Origin: Rouxiella badensis
GTDB lineage: Bacteria > Pseudomonadota > Gammaproteobacteria > Enterobacterales > Enterobacteriaceae
Reading direction: 5' to 3'
Assembly (NCBI GenBank): GCA_026967495.1
Contig: CP114060.1
Span: 2,666,001-2,730,000, forward strand
DNA length: 64,000 nucleotides
The translations under genes and the position numbers were made by a program. The stretch's first letter is position 1. Each line of letters begins with the position of its first letter. Below are positions 1 to 8,861 of this stretch, one piece after another. Under the pieces are notes generated by a model. That model saw only the letters and a list, made by a program, of their open reading frames with translations. It was not told the DNA's origin and did not search any database.

Positions 1-520
1 AGACGGGCTGGCGACCAACACAAAGGTGTCTTCATGCAGCAGCGTCGACTCCAGCTGGTCGTCGGCCTCCATGCTGTAGCGGATCGCCACATCGACGGTA
101 TTTTTGCTTAAATCGACCAGTTCGACGCTGGTGTGCAGCCGCAGGTCGAGCGCAGGAACGCTGGCGCGTAAATGGGCCAGGCGCGGCACCAGCCAATGCG
201 TGAGAAAGTTTGAGGTGGTCGTCAGTGTCAGTGCCGGGGGCAGCTGGCTACGGTAGATGTCGTTGACTGCATCCTGCAGGCTGGCAAAAGCCCGCTGTGT
301 GGCCTGCTGAAGTCGCGTGCCCGCAGACGTGAGCGTGACTTCGCGCGCGCTGCGTAACAGCACCGCCGTCTCCAGCGACTCTTCGAGCACCCGAATCTGA
401 TGGCTGATGGCGGTGGGCGTTACGCCTATCTCATCAGCGGCGCGCTTGAAGCTGCCGAGACGCGCTACGGCATCGAAGGCCTTGAGCGAGTCCCAACGGC
501 GGCAGGCGTTTATCTTTCAT
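1..520 (-). CDS. LysR-family regulator, cut by window edge, one frameshift
   Basis: N-terminal two thirds of a LysR-type transcription factor of the GcvA-like group. The start at 520 gives MKDKRLPPL; after one frame change the chain continues SLKAFDAVARLGSFKRAADE with the helix-turn-helix (PTAISHQIRVLEESL) and then the effector-binding domain, which runs off the window at base 1. The frame breaks at 488-494, which reads GAGTCCC on the + strand; removing one base restores GAGCCC and the expected PPLGSLKAF. The gene is divergent from the small membrane protein and from the enoyl-CoA hydratase further on, so it may control them (inference). The frameshift looks like a sequencing artefact. The family call is firm; the ligand is unknown. 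Confidence 0.8.
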
Positions 521-658
521 GATGAGTTATTTTCATCCATGGCTGAAATCTATGACTTTGATTGCCCAAAGCTAAGCGATGTAATCTGGTTTTACAATGA
601 CGCGAGGATGAATTTTGTTTATCCCGCTATCGGTAAATCAAATCAGGGGCAGGGCAGG

Positions 659-1027
659 ATGATGCTACGTCTACAGAGAGAAATGACACCGCACCGCGAG
701 CGGAAGGCGACGGAAACGTTAAGAGAAACGCTGTTGGGGGCGTTATCGCTGGTATTGGCGACGTTGGGGATTGCCGGCTTGCTGTTTGCCTGGGCAAGCT
801 GGGCGCACAACGGGCTGGCGTCTCCGCTGACTTATGCCAGCAACGGTGTGGCGACCGTGCTGTTGATTGCGCTTTGGATTAACGAGAAAACCAGTTCACG
901 TCCGTGGCTCAACAAAACATTACGGGTCCAGACCCGCCTCGCGGCCGCCTGCTGGCTTGAGGCGCTGGGGTCGGTGGGAGCGGGCGTGGCGCTCATTCTG
1001 CTGGCGCTGACCTATTACTGTTTCTGA
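659..1027 (+). CDS. Small membrane protein of unknown function
   Basis: About 122 residues with three hydrophobic stretches (roughly residues 22-45, 55-75 and 98-120) separated by short charged loops, so probably a three-helix inner-membrane protein. I do not recognise the family. The start at 659 was chosen because a purine-rich GGGGCAGGGCAGG lies directly before ATGATG; the frame stays open upstream, so ATG 608 or 539 are possible. It lies between the divergent LysR gene and the enoyl-CoA hydratase and is co-directional with the latter. No function is assigned. Confidence 0.5.
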   Translation: MMLRLQREMTPHRERKATETLRETLLGALSLVLATLGIAGLLFAWASWAHNGLASPLTYASNGVATVLLIALWINEKTSSRPWLNKTLRVQTRLAAACWLEALGSVGAGVALILLALTYYCF

Positions 1028-1115
1028 TGCGCAGAATTACGGCTGGCAGGGGGCATGAGAGGCAGGTACTATTTAGCGCATCCACGCCATGTTTAAACCT
1101 TTTCTCAGGATATTT

Positions 1116-1924
1116 ATGCGCCACGCTAGCCCTCTCTTTCAGCGCGAATCTTTTATTACTCTGGCCTGCCAACAGTTGAGTGAACAGGTTGCGCTGGTGA
1201 CGCTTAACCGTCCCGAGGCGCACAACGCCTATAATGCACAGATGGTCGATGAACTGGGGCAGATTGTCGCGCGGGTCGAAAAATCGCAAGAGATCCAAGT
1301 GGTGATCCTGACCGGGGCGGGCGAGAAAATTTTTGTGCCGGGGCAGATCTGAAAGAGGCGTTTATCGATGACGGCAAGGGGCTGCTGAACGCCCACGGTG
1401 GCTACAGTCCATTGCAGTTTATGCCAAGACGAAAGGTGTGGATTGCCGCGCTCAACGGCCACGCCTTCGGGGGCGGTCTGGAGTTGGCGCTGCACTGCGA
1501 TTTACTGGTTGCCGAGCAGCACGTCAGTCTGGCGCTGCCCGAGACACGGCACAGCCTGTTGCCGATTGGCGGAGGAATTAGCCAACTCGCCACCCTGCTA
1601 CCGGCGGCAGTCGTTAAAGAGATGATTCTGGCCGGGAGCGCGCTGGACGCGTCGCGGGCATTGAGTCTTGGGTTGATTAATCGACTGGCAGAAAGAGAAA
1701 AGCTGATCGACACGGCGCTGGAGCTGGCTTTGCAGGTCACCCGCAACGCGCCGCTGGCGGTGCAGGCCTGTAATGCGCTGATAGAACACCGCCTTCACGG
1801 CGATCCCGCCACGCTCGAGGAACATATTCAGCGGGAGCTGGCGCAGATTCGGCAAAGCCAAGACTTTGCCGAAAGCACGCAGGCGTTTAAAGAAAAGCGC
1901 GAACCGCGCTGGAAGGGCGTTTAA
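1116..1924 (+). CDS. Enoyl-CoA hydratase/isomerase, one frameshift
   Basis: Crotonase-fold protein that adds water across a trans-2-enoyl-CoA, or runs in reverse. Visible are the RPEAHNAYN substrate loop, the oxyanion-hole motif AGADLKEA, the NGHAFGGGLELALHCD block with the first catalytic Glu, and LPETRHSLLPIGGG with the second. The reading frame breaks near 1328-1332, where a run of five T would need six; the repaired protein is about 269 residues, normal for the family. The start at 1116 has AGGA seven bases upstream; ATG 1089 is an alternative without such a site. Its 3' end meets that of the convergent thiolase at 1921-1924. With the thiolase, ligase, thioesterase, reductase and dehydrogenase nearby it could form a CoA-linked chain-modifying pathway (inference). 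Confidence 0.85.
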
Positions 1925-3145
1925 AGCACTGTGGTCTTAAACAGTGCCGTCAGTCCGAAGCTCACCGGCGATGCCCAGCATGGCCATCGCAAACTGTGGA
2001 TGCGCGAGTGTTTCATCGTGGCTTTTCTGGCGGATGAGCTGGCTGAAGAGTCGCGTTACCATTACCCCGCCCGATGCGCCGTAGGGATGCCCGAGCGCAA
2101 TCGCACCGCCCTGAAGATTGATGCGCTGTTCATCAATGCCGAGTGCATCGATTGACCCCAGTACCTGCGCCGCAAAGGCTTCGTTGAATTCAATGATGCT
2201 GACGTCGTCCAGCGTCAGTGCAGGCTGGCGCGCCAGCAGTTTCTGCGTTGAGGGCACCGGACCCAGCCCGAGATAGTTTGGCGAGACGCCTGCGCTACAC
2301 GCATCGACAAACATCAGCCCGCGCGTAAAACCCCATTCTCTGGCCTTTTTACGGCTCATGACCAGCAGCAGCGACGCCCCGTCGTTCAGCGGACAGCAGT
2401 TGCCCGCCGTCACGCTGCCATTAGCCACAAACACCGGCGACAGCTTCTCCAACCCGGCCATCGAGGCGTTAGGGCGCGGGCATTCGTCTTCTCGCCGCGT
2501 TTCTCCGCCAACCTCAACCGCAACAATTTCATCGGCAAACAGACCGTTTTGCGCGGCGGATACCGCACGCTGGTGGCTACGCAGGGCAAAGCTGTCCTGC
2601 CGTTGACGACTGATGCCGCATTTCTGTGCCACATTTTCGGCGGCGATCCCCATGTCCGGGTCACCGATTTCGTCGGGCGAGAAGCGTGCCCGGGCATAGA
2701 AGCGCGGCATTTGTTTCAGAGTCTGCGGTTTCTCTACCCGCCATGGCGCCGTGCTGACGCTCTCAACGCCGCCCGCCAGATAACATTCCCCGGCCCCGGC
2801 CTGCACCAGGCGGCAGGCGTGGATCACCGCTTCTAAGCCCGAGCCACACTGCCTGTCAAGGGTGACGGCGGGAACTGAATCCGGCAGTCCGGCGTGCAGT
2901 GCCGCGAGGCGTGCAATGTTGCCGCCGCCGCCGGTCGCATTGCCGAGAATGACTTCGTCGACGTCGGCGGGCTGGATCTTCTGCTGGTCAAGAATCTTAT
3001 GGAACAGCGGGGCCAGCAGCGTTTCCATGCTCAGCGTGGCGAAGATGCCGTAGGCTTTGCCAATCGGCGTGCGGCAGGCCTCGACGATAACCGGTTCGCA
3101 GTCGCTGGCGGGCTGGTAATTGAGTGAAATGTCAGTTGATTTCAT
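1921..3145 (-). CDS. Thiolase-family acetyl-CoA acyltransferase, frameshift near the C-terminus
   Basis: Thiolase of about 407 residues after repair. Cys100 in DRQCGSG is the acyl-carrying cysteine; NEAFAAQ and GHPYGASG (His353) are present. In the uncorrected frame it ends at 1937. At 1957-1963 the + strand reads GAAGCTC; restoring GAGCTC gives a thiolase-like tail GIAGELGLTALF that stops at 1921. In either frame the position of the usual second catalytic cysteine (CxGGG motif) is Gly, so chemistry may differ from a standard degradative thiolase. The start at 3145 lies inside the end of the upstream acyl-CoA ligase (14-base overlap), implying translational coupling in a thioesterase-ligase-thiolase operon. 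Confidence 0.85.
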
Positions 3146-4631
3146 GGTTAATGAACCTTTCCTCGAGTACGCTGCGTCGAATTTTACCGCTGGGCGTTAA
3201 TGGCCAGTGGCTCACCTTGCAGAACTGGGCAGGAATTTTATATTTCGCCAACTGCGTGAGGCACAGCGTCGGCAGCGTGGCGATATCGATCTTTTCAGTT
3301 TCGATAAAGGCAACCATCTTTTTACCGAGATAGGCGTCGTCAACCGCCAGCACCACCGCCTCGACGATCCCCGGCAGAGACTTCAGCACCGACTCAACCT
3401 CTGAAAGGTAGATATTGTTGCCGCCGCTGACAATCATGTCGCCGCTGCGCCCAATGACGTGCAGTCGACCTTGATCGTTAATATAGCCCAGGTCGTGAAC
3501 GGTCGAGCCAAAGGGCTGCTGCTTGAAAGCTTTGCCGTCATCGCCCCACAGATACCCCATGCACGCCTGTTCGCTGTCGAGGTAAATAATACCCGGTTGA
3601 TTTTTGCCGAGCTGTTGGCCCTGCTCATCGCGAATTGACCAGCTGACCTCGGGGAAGGGCAGGCCAACGGTGGGCAGCGCCGAGTCAACGTTGTCATCGT
3701 TGAGTGACGAGACGGCGATAAACCCTAACTCTGACGCGCCGTAGTACTCCTGAATCCCGGCGTTTGGAAACTTGGCGCGCGCCTGCCGGTAATGATTGAA
3801 CTCAAGCTTGGCACCTGCGCTCAGCAGATGCATGACGCACGGTAGCGCTGCCGCGTCGATACGCGAGAAGGCGGTCAGCATCGTCGGCACCAGCACCAGG
3901 CGTTGAATCTGATGCTCAACCAGCAGGGCGAGTGCCCTATGGGCGTCCCACTTCTCCATGCAATACAAGGTCGCTCCTGCGTCCAGCGCCTCGTTCAGAC
4001 AGTAAAGCCCGATGCCATGAAACAGCGGGCCGGGAAACAGCGTGCAAGCCGCAGAGGAGAGATTAAAAATATCGTAGCCGTTACGGAAGCTCACTCGCCA
4101 CGAACGACGAGAACGCATAAAGGCCTTCGGCGTGCTGGTGGTACCAGAGGTGAAATTAATCAGAAAGGGCGTTGCGGCATCGACGTGGCGGATAAACGCC
4201 TGCGCCTCGGCCTCGCTGGCTTCGGCGTCAGCGACTTGCTCTACCGGCAACACATTGATGTTCATGCGCTGAGCGGCCTCGATTAAGGCAGCGTGCGCGC
4301 CTTTAACCAGCAGCAGGTCTGGCGCGAGGCGGGCGAGGACGTCATCCAACTGGCTGAGAGGCAGCTGCGGGTCAATCACCGCGCAAATGTGCGTATTAGC
4401 GGTGGCGGCAAGCCACGCGGGGGCAAATTCGAGGTCATTACCCAGCGCAACGGCGATGACTTTTCCCGGCGCAAAGGCACTTCCGCGCGCTGGCGACTTC
4501 ACCATGGCGGCGTAGAAGCTTAGCGCACGCAGCCAAAGCTGTTTCCAGCTGAGCGTCTTGCCTTCAATATTGACCGCCGTCTGCGCGCCCATACGCTCGG
4601 CGTGCTGTTTTACCTTGTCGTGAACCGGCAT
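3132..4631 (-). CDS. AMP-forming acyl-CoA synthetase (ligase)
   Basis: A 499-residue member of the ANL adenylating superfamily, activating a carboxylic acid to its CoA thioester with ATP. The phosphate-binding loop TSGTTSTPK is at residues 161-169, YYGASELG follows in the middle, the hinge region has GRSGDMIVSGGNN, and the catalytic lysine is Lys483 in TPSGKIRR. Length and motif order are standard. The substrate cannot be read from sequence; the nearby biotin transporter and biotin ligase make a biotin-like or dicarboxylic acid an attractive guess only. It lies between the thioesterase (three-base gap) and the thiolase (14-base overlap) on the same strand, so the three are almost certainly one transcript. 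Confidence 0.88.
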   Translation of the reverse strand: MPVHDKVKQHAERMGAQTAVNIEGKTLSWKQLWLRALSFYAAMVKSPARGSAFAPGKVIAVALGNDLEFAPAWLAATANTHICAVIDPQLPLSQLDDVLARLAPDLLLVKGAHAALIEAAQRMNINVLPVEQVADAEASEAEAQAFIRHVDAATPFLINFTSGTTSTPKAFMRSRRSWRVSFRNGYDIFNLSSAACTLFPGPLFHGIGLYCLNEALDAGATLYCMEKWDAHRALALLVEHQIQRLVLVPTMLTAFSRIDAAALPCVMHLLSAGAKLEFNHYRQARAKFPNAGIQEYYGASELGFIAVSSLNDDNVDSALPTVGLPFPEVSWSIRDEQGQQLGKNQPGIIYLDSEQACMGYLWGDDGKAFKQQPFGSTVHDLGYINDQGRLHVIGRSGDMIVSGGNNIYLSEVESVLKSLPGIVEAVVLAVDDAYLGKKMVAFIETEKIDIATLPTLCLTQLAKYKIPAQFCKVSHWPLTPSGKIRRSVLEERFINHEIN

Positions 4632-4634
4632 GAC

Positions 4635-5069
4635 TTACTCCGGCTCGATAAAGGTGAATTGAGTCGCCAACAGCTTGCGGGTGTCGTCGGGAATCGGGCG
4701 CGGTTTATTATCGTCAATATTGACACATACCCAGATCAGTTTGCCCTCAGCACAAATAACATTCTTATCTTTAATTTCTAATTTGATATTAAAGATTAAA
4801 CTGCTATTGCCTAACTTCTCGATATAGACCGCAGGGAGAATAACGTCGTCAACCGTAAGAGGATAAAGGAAAACCGCTTCGCACTTCTTGACATGATAAG
4901 AGACGCCCGAGGTGGCCGGTCGAAAATAATTAATCATCTCATTGGCGCGCAATTGATTAACCACGGCGTCTTCAAAATAGTCTAAATAGACTGAATTATG
5001 CACATGACCATTGAGATCTATATCTCGCATTGACACGCGAAACGCCTCTACCTCATTATGACTCTTCAT
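4635..5069 (-). CDS. Acyl-CoA thioesterase, 4HBT hotdog family
   Basis: A 144-residue single hotdog-domain protein. The motif DIDLNGHVHNSVYLDYFED at residues 16-34 is the signature helix start of 4-hydroxybenzoyl-CoA-type thioesterases, with Asp16/Asp18 as candidate catalytic acid. Role: hydrolysis of an acyl-CoA, releasing the product of the neighbouring CoA enzymes. It is the first gene of the minus-strand operon thioesterase-ligase-thiolase. Its base composition is visibly more AT-rich than the genes around it, which may indicate a different origin. The promoter must lie in the 71-base gap shared with the divergent reductase. Confidence 0.82.
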   Translation of the reverse strand: MKSHNEVEAFRVSMRDIDLNGHVHNSVYLDYFEDAVVNQLRANEMINYFRPATSGVSYHVKKCEAVFLYPLTVDDVILPAVYIEKLGNSSLIFNIKLEIKDKNVICAEGKLIWVCVNIDDNKPRPIPDDTRKLLATQFTFIEPE

Positions 5070-5107
5070 TTACACGACCTATCGCAACAATTCATTACAA
5101 CTACAAC

Positions 5108-5118
5108 CCGTTAAACGG
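5108..5118. promoter_or_regulatory. Palindrome between divergent CoA genes, candidate operator
   Basis: A perfect 11-base palindrome, CCGTTAAACGG, sits in the 71-base region separating the thioesterase operon (minus) from the enoyl reductase (plus). Its symmetry and position suit an operator controlling both sides. Which regulator binds is unknown. Confidence 0.35.
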
Positions 5119-5140
5119 TTTTCTCTGAAGAAAATGTTAC

Positions 5141-6130
5141 ATGAAAGATAAAGTCCTCACCAGAGCAATAGTCAGAGAGTTCGGCCCAATCCGCGACGTG
5201 GTTCAGCTTGAAAACACGGCGCTGCCGACGCTTGCCGCAGGCGATGCTCGGGTCAGAATGGTCTACGCCACCATTAATCCTTCCGACATTATTACTATTT
5301 CTGGTGCCTACCGTTCACGCATTTCGGTCCCCTTTGTGCCGGGTTTTGAAGGGGTTGGCGTGATTGAGCAGGCACCGCAAGGAAGCCACCTGCCCGTGGG
5401 CCAGCGGGTGTTGCCAATAGGCAGCATGGGCAACTGGCAGACCTTCAAGGATACCAAGCCCGAGTGGTGCTTTACGCTGCCCGATTTCGTCAGCGATCGT
5501 CAGGCGGTGAACAGCTACGTTAATCCGATGACGGCACTGCTGATGCTGACCGAGGCGCTGGACTTCAAGCCGGGCCAGCGGGTGCTTATCAACGCCGCCA
5601 ATTCGGCTATCGGTAAGATGCTTATCCGCTTGGCGAATCAGAGGGGTCTGACGCCGGTTGCGGTGGTGCGTAAGAAGGAAAATCTCGATATTTTTGCGGG
5701 ATACCGCACGGAGTATGTGCTTAACTCCAGCGATCCTGCCTTCCCGCAGGCGCTGGAACGGCTCAAGCGCAGCGGCGGCGTCGAGGCGATTTTTGACTGC
5801 ATCGGCGGTGATGAATCCCTGATGTTTGCCGATACGCTGGTCGCGGGCGGGCAGTTTATTCACTACGGCCTGCTCTCGGGTAAGCCGGTTCCGCCAACCT
5901 TCTGGCGTACACGCCCCGACATTCGCTTTATGAACTTCCACCTGCGTCAGTGGGTGCACAGCCAAGAGAAATCGGTGGTGCAGAGGAAAATTGATCAGGT
6001 GATGGCCCTGATTCGCGACGGCGTAGTCCACACTGAGATAGCCACGGCGTTTAGCCTGAGCAATATTAGCGATGCGATAGACGCCGCACTTTCGGGCACG
6101 CTTAAAGGCAAGATTTTGATTGAGATGTAA
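5141..6130 (+). CDS. MECR-like enoyl-CoA/quinone reductase (zinc-free MDR)
   Basis: A 329-residue medium-chain dehydrogenase/reductase without zinc ligands. The N-terminal GroES-like part contains INPSDI and the VPGFEGVGVIE segment; the Rossmann part has INAANSAIGKMLIRLA for NADPH, and the end LKGKILIEM is typical. The INPSD motif and overall pattern resemble mitochondrial-type trans-2-enoyl-CoA reductases, which use NADPH to saturate the double bond. This would supply the reductive step of an acyl-CoA elongation cycle with the nearby thiolase, dehydrogenase and hydratase (inference). A quinone oxidoreductase is the alternative. It is divergent from the thioesterase operon and ends at a shared terminator. 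Confidence 0.8.
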   Translation: MKDKVLTRAIVREFGPIRDVVQLENTALPTLAAGDARVRMVYATINPSDIITISGAYRSRISVPFVPGFEGVGVIEQAPQGSHLPVGQRVLPIGSMGNWQTFKDTKPEWCFTLPDFVSDRQAVNSYVNPMTALLMLTEALDFKPGQRVLINAANSAIGKMLIRLANQRGLTPVAVVRKKENLDIFAGYRTEYVLNSSDPAFPQALERLKRSGGVEAIFDCIGGDESLMFADTLVAGGQFIHYGLLSGKPVPPTFWRTRPDIRFMNFHLRQWVHSQEKSVVQRKIDQVMALIRDGVVHTEIATAFSLSNISDAIDAALSGTLKGKILIEM

Positions 6131-6153
6131 TACGCTCGCCGGCTAGTGAAAAT

Positions 6154-6187
6154 AAAAAAGCTGCGTCAGCGTCTGCGCAGCTTTTTT
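6154..6187. terminator. Bidirectional intrinsic terminator
   Basis: AAAAAAGCTGCG pairs with CGCAGCTTTTTT around a short loop, with A and T tracts on both sides. It serves the reductase on the plus strand and bioY on the minus strand. Confidence 0.85.
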
Positions 6188-6218
6188 ATTATTTGCTCAG
6201 TTTCACTCGAGCGCAATA

Positions 6219-6764
6219 TTAGCGAGATTCCAGCGTAGGATAAGCCTTCCTTACCGGCCTGACGATAAGCACGGTCAGAATAACCTTGATAATATCGCCG
6301 GGGATAAAGCCCATTGCGCCGATTGCCGCCTGACTAAGGGTTATTTTGGCGAAGGCCGAGATCCATGGAATCCCCGCTGAATAAATAATCACAATGCCGC
6401 CCAGCGTAATAAACACCGCCTCTTTAACCACCGACAGTGAACGGATATTTTTCTCGTACAGATAACCAATCAGCAGCGCGGCAATCGGCCAGGCCAAAAT
6501 AAAACCGCCGCTCGGGCCGAGGAAGATTCCCACTCCGCCGCGTCCACCGGCCAGCAGTGGCAGACCGACCATCACCAGCAGGTCGAACAGCACCATGGCC
6601 AGCGCACCGCGTTTTGCACCGGCGATTGCGCCCGCCAGCATCGGCCCCATCGACTGGGCGGTAATCGGCACGGCAATAATAGGCAGCGTAAAAGCAGGAA
6701 ATAATCCCATCGCAGCGGTAATTGCCGCAAACAGGGCAATATAAACAATATCTTTAGTCGACAT
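6219..6764 (-). CDS. bioY: Biotin transporter substrate-binding subunit BioY
   Basis: A 181-residue, six-helix membrane S-component of an energy-coupling-factor transporter, capturing biotin with high affinity. Family signs are the N-terminal ALFAAITAAMG, the PIIAVPITAQSMGPMLAGA segment, and the glycine-rich GGRGGVGIFLGPSGGF that lines the ligand site. It is the last gene of a run with bioN (11-base overlap) and bioM upstream. E. coli lacks this ECF system and imports biotin by other means, so its presence here marks a biotin-scavenging lifestyle or acquisition by transfer. It ends at the terminator shared with the reductase. Confidence 0.93.
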   Translation of the reverse strand: MSTKDIVYIALFAAITAAMGLFPAFTLPIIAVPITAQSMGPMLAGAIAGAKRGALAMVLFDLLVMVGLPLLAGGRGGVGIFLGPSGGFILAWPIAALLIGYLYEKNIRSLSVVKEAVFITLGGIVIIYSAGIPWISAFAKITLSQAAIGAMGFIPGDIIKVILTVLIVRPVRKAYPTLESR

Positions 6765-7407
6765 CAGAGGTCTCTTTTTTGGATGATTTTTTGGCGCGAT
6801 ACGGTGACTGTGGGTCGTAGGCGCGGGCCTCGAGCGCCATGGCGATACTATCCGCCATTTTCAAGGTGCGGACAATCACCGGAATAGCCACCGCAATAAC
6901 GCTGTTATTCAGGCCGCGCGCCTTTTGTGCCTCGCGGACTTCCTGAGTAATGGCAGCTAACACCGGAATAAAGCGCAGCGCGAGCGACAGCGCAAGGCTT
7001 ATTTTGGCCGGATTAATACCGATGAAATAAAGCCACGCCAGCCGTTTTTCCAGCGCGTCTATCATGTCTGAGCTGCGGGTGGTTAAGGTGATTAACGAGG
7101 CGGTCAGCATCAAGGCACTCAGGCGAACAATGACCAGCACGCCCGATTGCCAGTTAACCATAAATAGCTGCACCAGAAATAACAGCACCAGAATGGCCAG
7201 GATCGGCTTAATTTGTGCCAGCATGACCTTCGGGGAAATACCGGCCAGTGGATAAAGCATCACGATAATAGCCAGCGAGGCGGCAGCAAAAATCATATTC
7301 GGGAAGACGAACAGCAGCGTGCCGAGCACGGCCAAAATTAAAATTTTCAGTCCGGGCGGCGTGCGGTGAATAAAAGAGTGCCCGTGAATATATTCGCTGA
7401 CCGTCAT
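6754..7407 (-). CDS. bioN: Biotin ECF transporter transmembrane subunit BioN (EcfT)
   Basis: A 217-residue transmembrane coupling protein linking the BioY substrate binder to the ATPase. About five hydrophobic segments are followed by a cytoplasmic helix region with the two EcfT signature motifs, QKARGLNN and EARAYDPQ, that touch the ATPases. The C-terminus is lysine-rich. The start overlaps the bioM stop by four bases and its end overlaps bioY by 11, a tight bioMNY arrangement. Because a bioY is directly attached it is a dedicated (group I) module, not a shared one. Confidence 0.9.
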   Translation of the reverse strand: MTVSEYIHGHSFIHRTPPGLKILILAVLGTLLFVFPNMIFAAASLAIIVMLYPLAGISPKVMLAQIKPILAILVLLFLVQLFMVNWQSGVLVIVRLSALMLTASLITLTTRSSDMIDALEKRLAWLYFIGINPAKISLALSLALRFIPVLAAITQEVREAQKARGLNNSVIAVAIPVIVRTLKMADSIAMALEARAYDPQSPYRAKKSSKKETSDVD

Positions 7408-8078
7408 GACATCATCCTGACGTAGGCCGGTAACGCCACGCTCGGAATATCGTCAATTACCACCTGACCGCCTTCAAACACCAATACCCGGTCGAAGTCC
7501 TGCAGGAATTCCAGGTCGTGAGAAACAACGACAGTTTTCTGGTCCATTTCATTAATCGCCTGCGCGATACGTTTCTTATTACGCAGGTCGAGGAGCGTGG
7601 TCGGCTCGTCAAACACGATATAGTCGGGCTGCATGACCAGTACGCCGGAGATGGCCATCAGCTGTTTCTGGCCACCGCTCAGCAAGTGCGACGGGTGCTG
7701 ACGGAAAGACTCCATATCATAGCGTGCAAGCGTTGCGTCAATGCGTTCGCGGATGACGTCTTTCGGCAGACCGAGGTTCTTCATGCCGAACGCCAGATCT
7801 TCCTCAACGATAGGAAACACGATTTGATTGTCCGGGTTCTGGAACACGAACCCCACCTTGCGGCGCACCGCCTTACCGTTGTCGCGAGTGTTCAGTCCGT
7901 CGACGATGACATCGCCGTGCTGGGGGATCAGTAATCCGTTGAGCAGGCGTGCAAAGGTACTTTTGCCGCAGCCGTTGCTGCCTACCACGCCAATGCGCTT
8001 TTCGTCGAGCTGCAGGGTGATGTTTTCAAGCACCCGACGTTCGCCAAATGCGTGAGAAACTTGTTTTAATTCCAACAT
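7404..8078 (-). CDS. bioM: Biotin ECF transporter ATP-binding subunit BioM
   Basis: A 224-residue ABC ATPase powering biotin uptake. Walker A is GSNGCGKST (33-41), the Q-loop lies near residue 80 (FVFQNPDNQ), the signature is LSGGQKQ (133-139), Walker B ends in DEPT (157-160) and the switch is VVSHD. Only one ATPase is encoded, as in other bioMNY modules where it probably acts as a homodimer. It is 55 bases downstream of the biotin protein ligase on the same strand. Confidence 0.9.
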   Translation of the reverse strand: MLELKQVSHAFGERRVLENITLQLDEKRIGVVGSNGCGKSTFARLLNGLLIPQHGDVIVDGLNTRDNGKAVRRKVGFVFQNPDNQIVFPIVEEDLAFGMKNLGLPKDVIRERIDATLARYDMESFRQHPSHLLSGGQKQLMAISGVLVMQPDYIVFDEPTTLLDLRNKKRIAQAINEMDQKTVVVSHDLEFLQDFDRVLVFEGGQVVIDDIPSVALPAYVRMMS

Positions 8079-8133
8079 TTACCGATTACTCATGATTAGT
8101 CGCCCGTCGCCAAAGGGAGAGGGCCGCTGTGGC

Positions 8134-8861
8134 TTAAACCGATTGCAGGGTGCGGATAATATCGATATCGCCCGCGTTATAGCGGGTGACATGACCTTCG
8201 GAGTCTGCAAGGCAGATGTGGCCTTCTGGCGTCACGCCGGTACAGGTGCCTTCGGCCCACTCGGCGCGCTCGCGGTCGAGCGAGATACGCAAGCTTTCTC
8301 CGCGCCCATAAAGGTGGGCGTTATAGTCGTCGCACAGGGAGCAAAGCCGGTTTCCAGCCATTGCGCCAGCGTTGCGCTCCAGTGCGCTGTTACCGCCTCG
8401 GCCAGTTCTTCGACCGTAATATTGACCACCTCGGCCAGCGAAAAGGTTTCGTAAGGCACGTTTTCAGGGCGGCTGACCAGATTCACGCCGACGCCGATGT
8501 AGAGCACTTTGCCGACCCGCTCAATTAGCGTACCGGAAACTTTATGGCCGTTGACCAGCATATCATTTGGCCATTTTATCTTGACCTGCGCACGGTCACC
8601 GAGCAGCGGTTGCAGCACGTTGTGCAGCGCCAGACCGGTCATCAGTGCCAGCGTGGGCAGGTCGGGACGTGAAGGCGGGGCGGGAATGGCAAAGGTGAGC
8701 GCCAGATTGCCGGTCGGCGTTTGCCACACGCGGTCGAAACGGCCACGGCCTGCGGTCTGGCGTTTTGCAACTACGGCGAATCCAGGGGCTTTGCCGCCGT
8801 CAACCAGGCGTTTCGCCTCGCTGTTGGTGCTGTCAACTTCTTGATAAAACGTGATTTCCAT
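8134..8861 (-). CDS. Biotin--protein ligase lacking the HTH domain, one frameshift
   Basis: About 242 residues after repair. It begins directly with the catalytic domain (VDSTNSEAKRL), with the biotinyl-AMP motif GRGRFDRVW and the lysine motif KWPNDMLVNGHKVSG, then the small C-terminal domain (GESLRISLDRERAEW). There is no N-terminal winged helix, so unlike E. coli BirA it cannot repress transcription. The break is near 8337-8339, where a C run of three should be four; this joins two open frames cleanly. Its start overlaps the dehydrogenase stop as TAATG, and bioM follows, so ligation and transport are coupled. A second, BirA-type ligase elsewhere in the genome is likely but not visible. Confidence 0.88.

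Noticed and set aside
407..658. Upstream extension of the small membrane protein
   Set aside because: The first part overlaps the divergent LysR coding region and has no suitable ribosome site.
5315..6031. Long open frame (238 codons) on the minus strand inside the enoyl reductase
   Set aside because: Shadow of a clear MDR-family gene on the plus strand; no ribosome site, His/Arg-rich composition typical of antisense frames.
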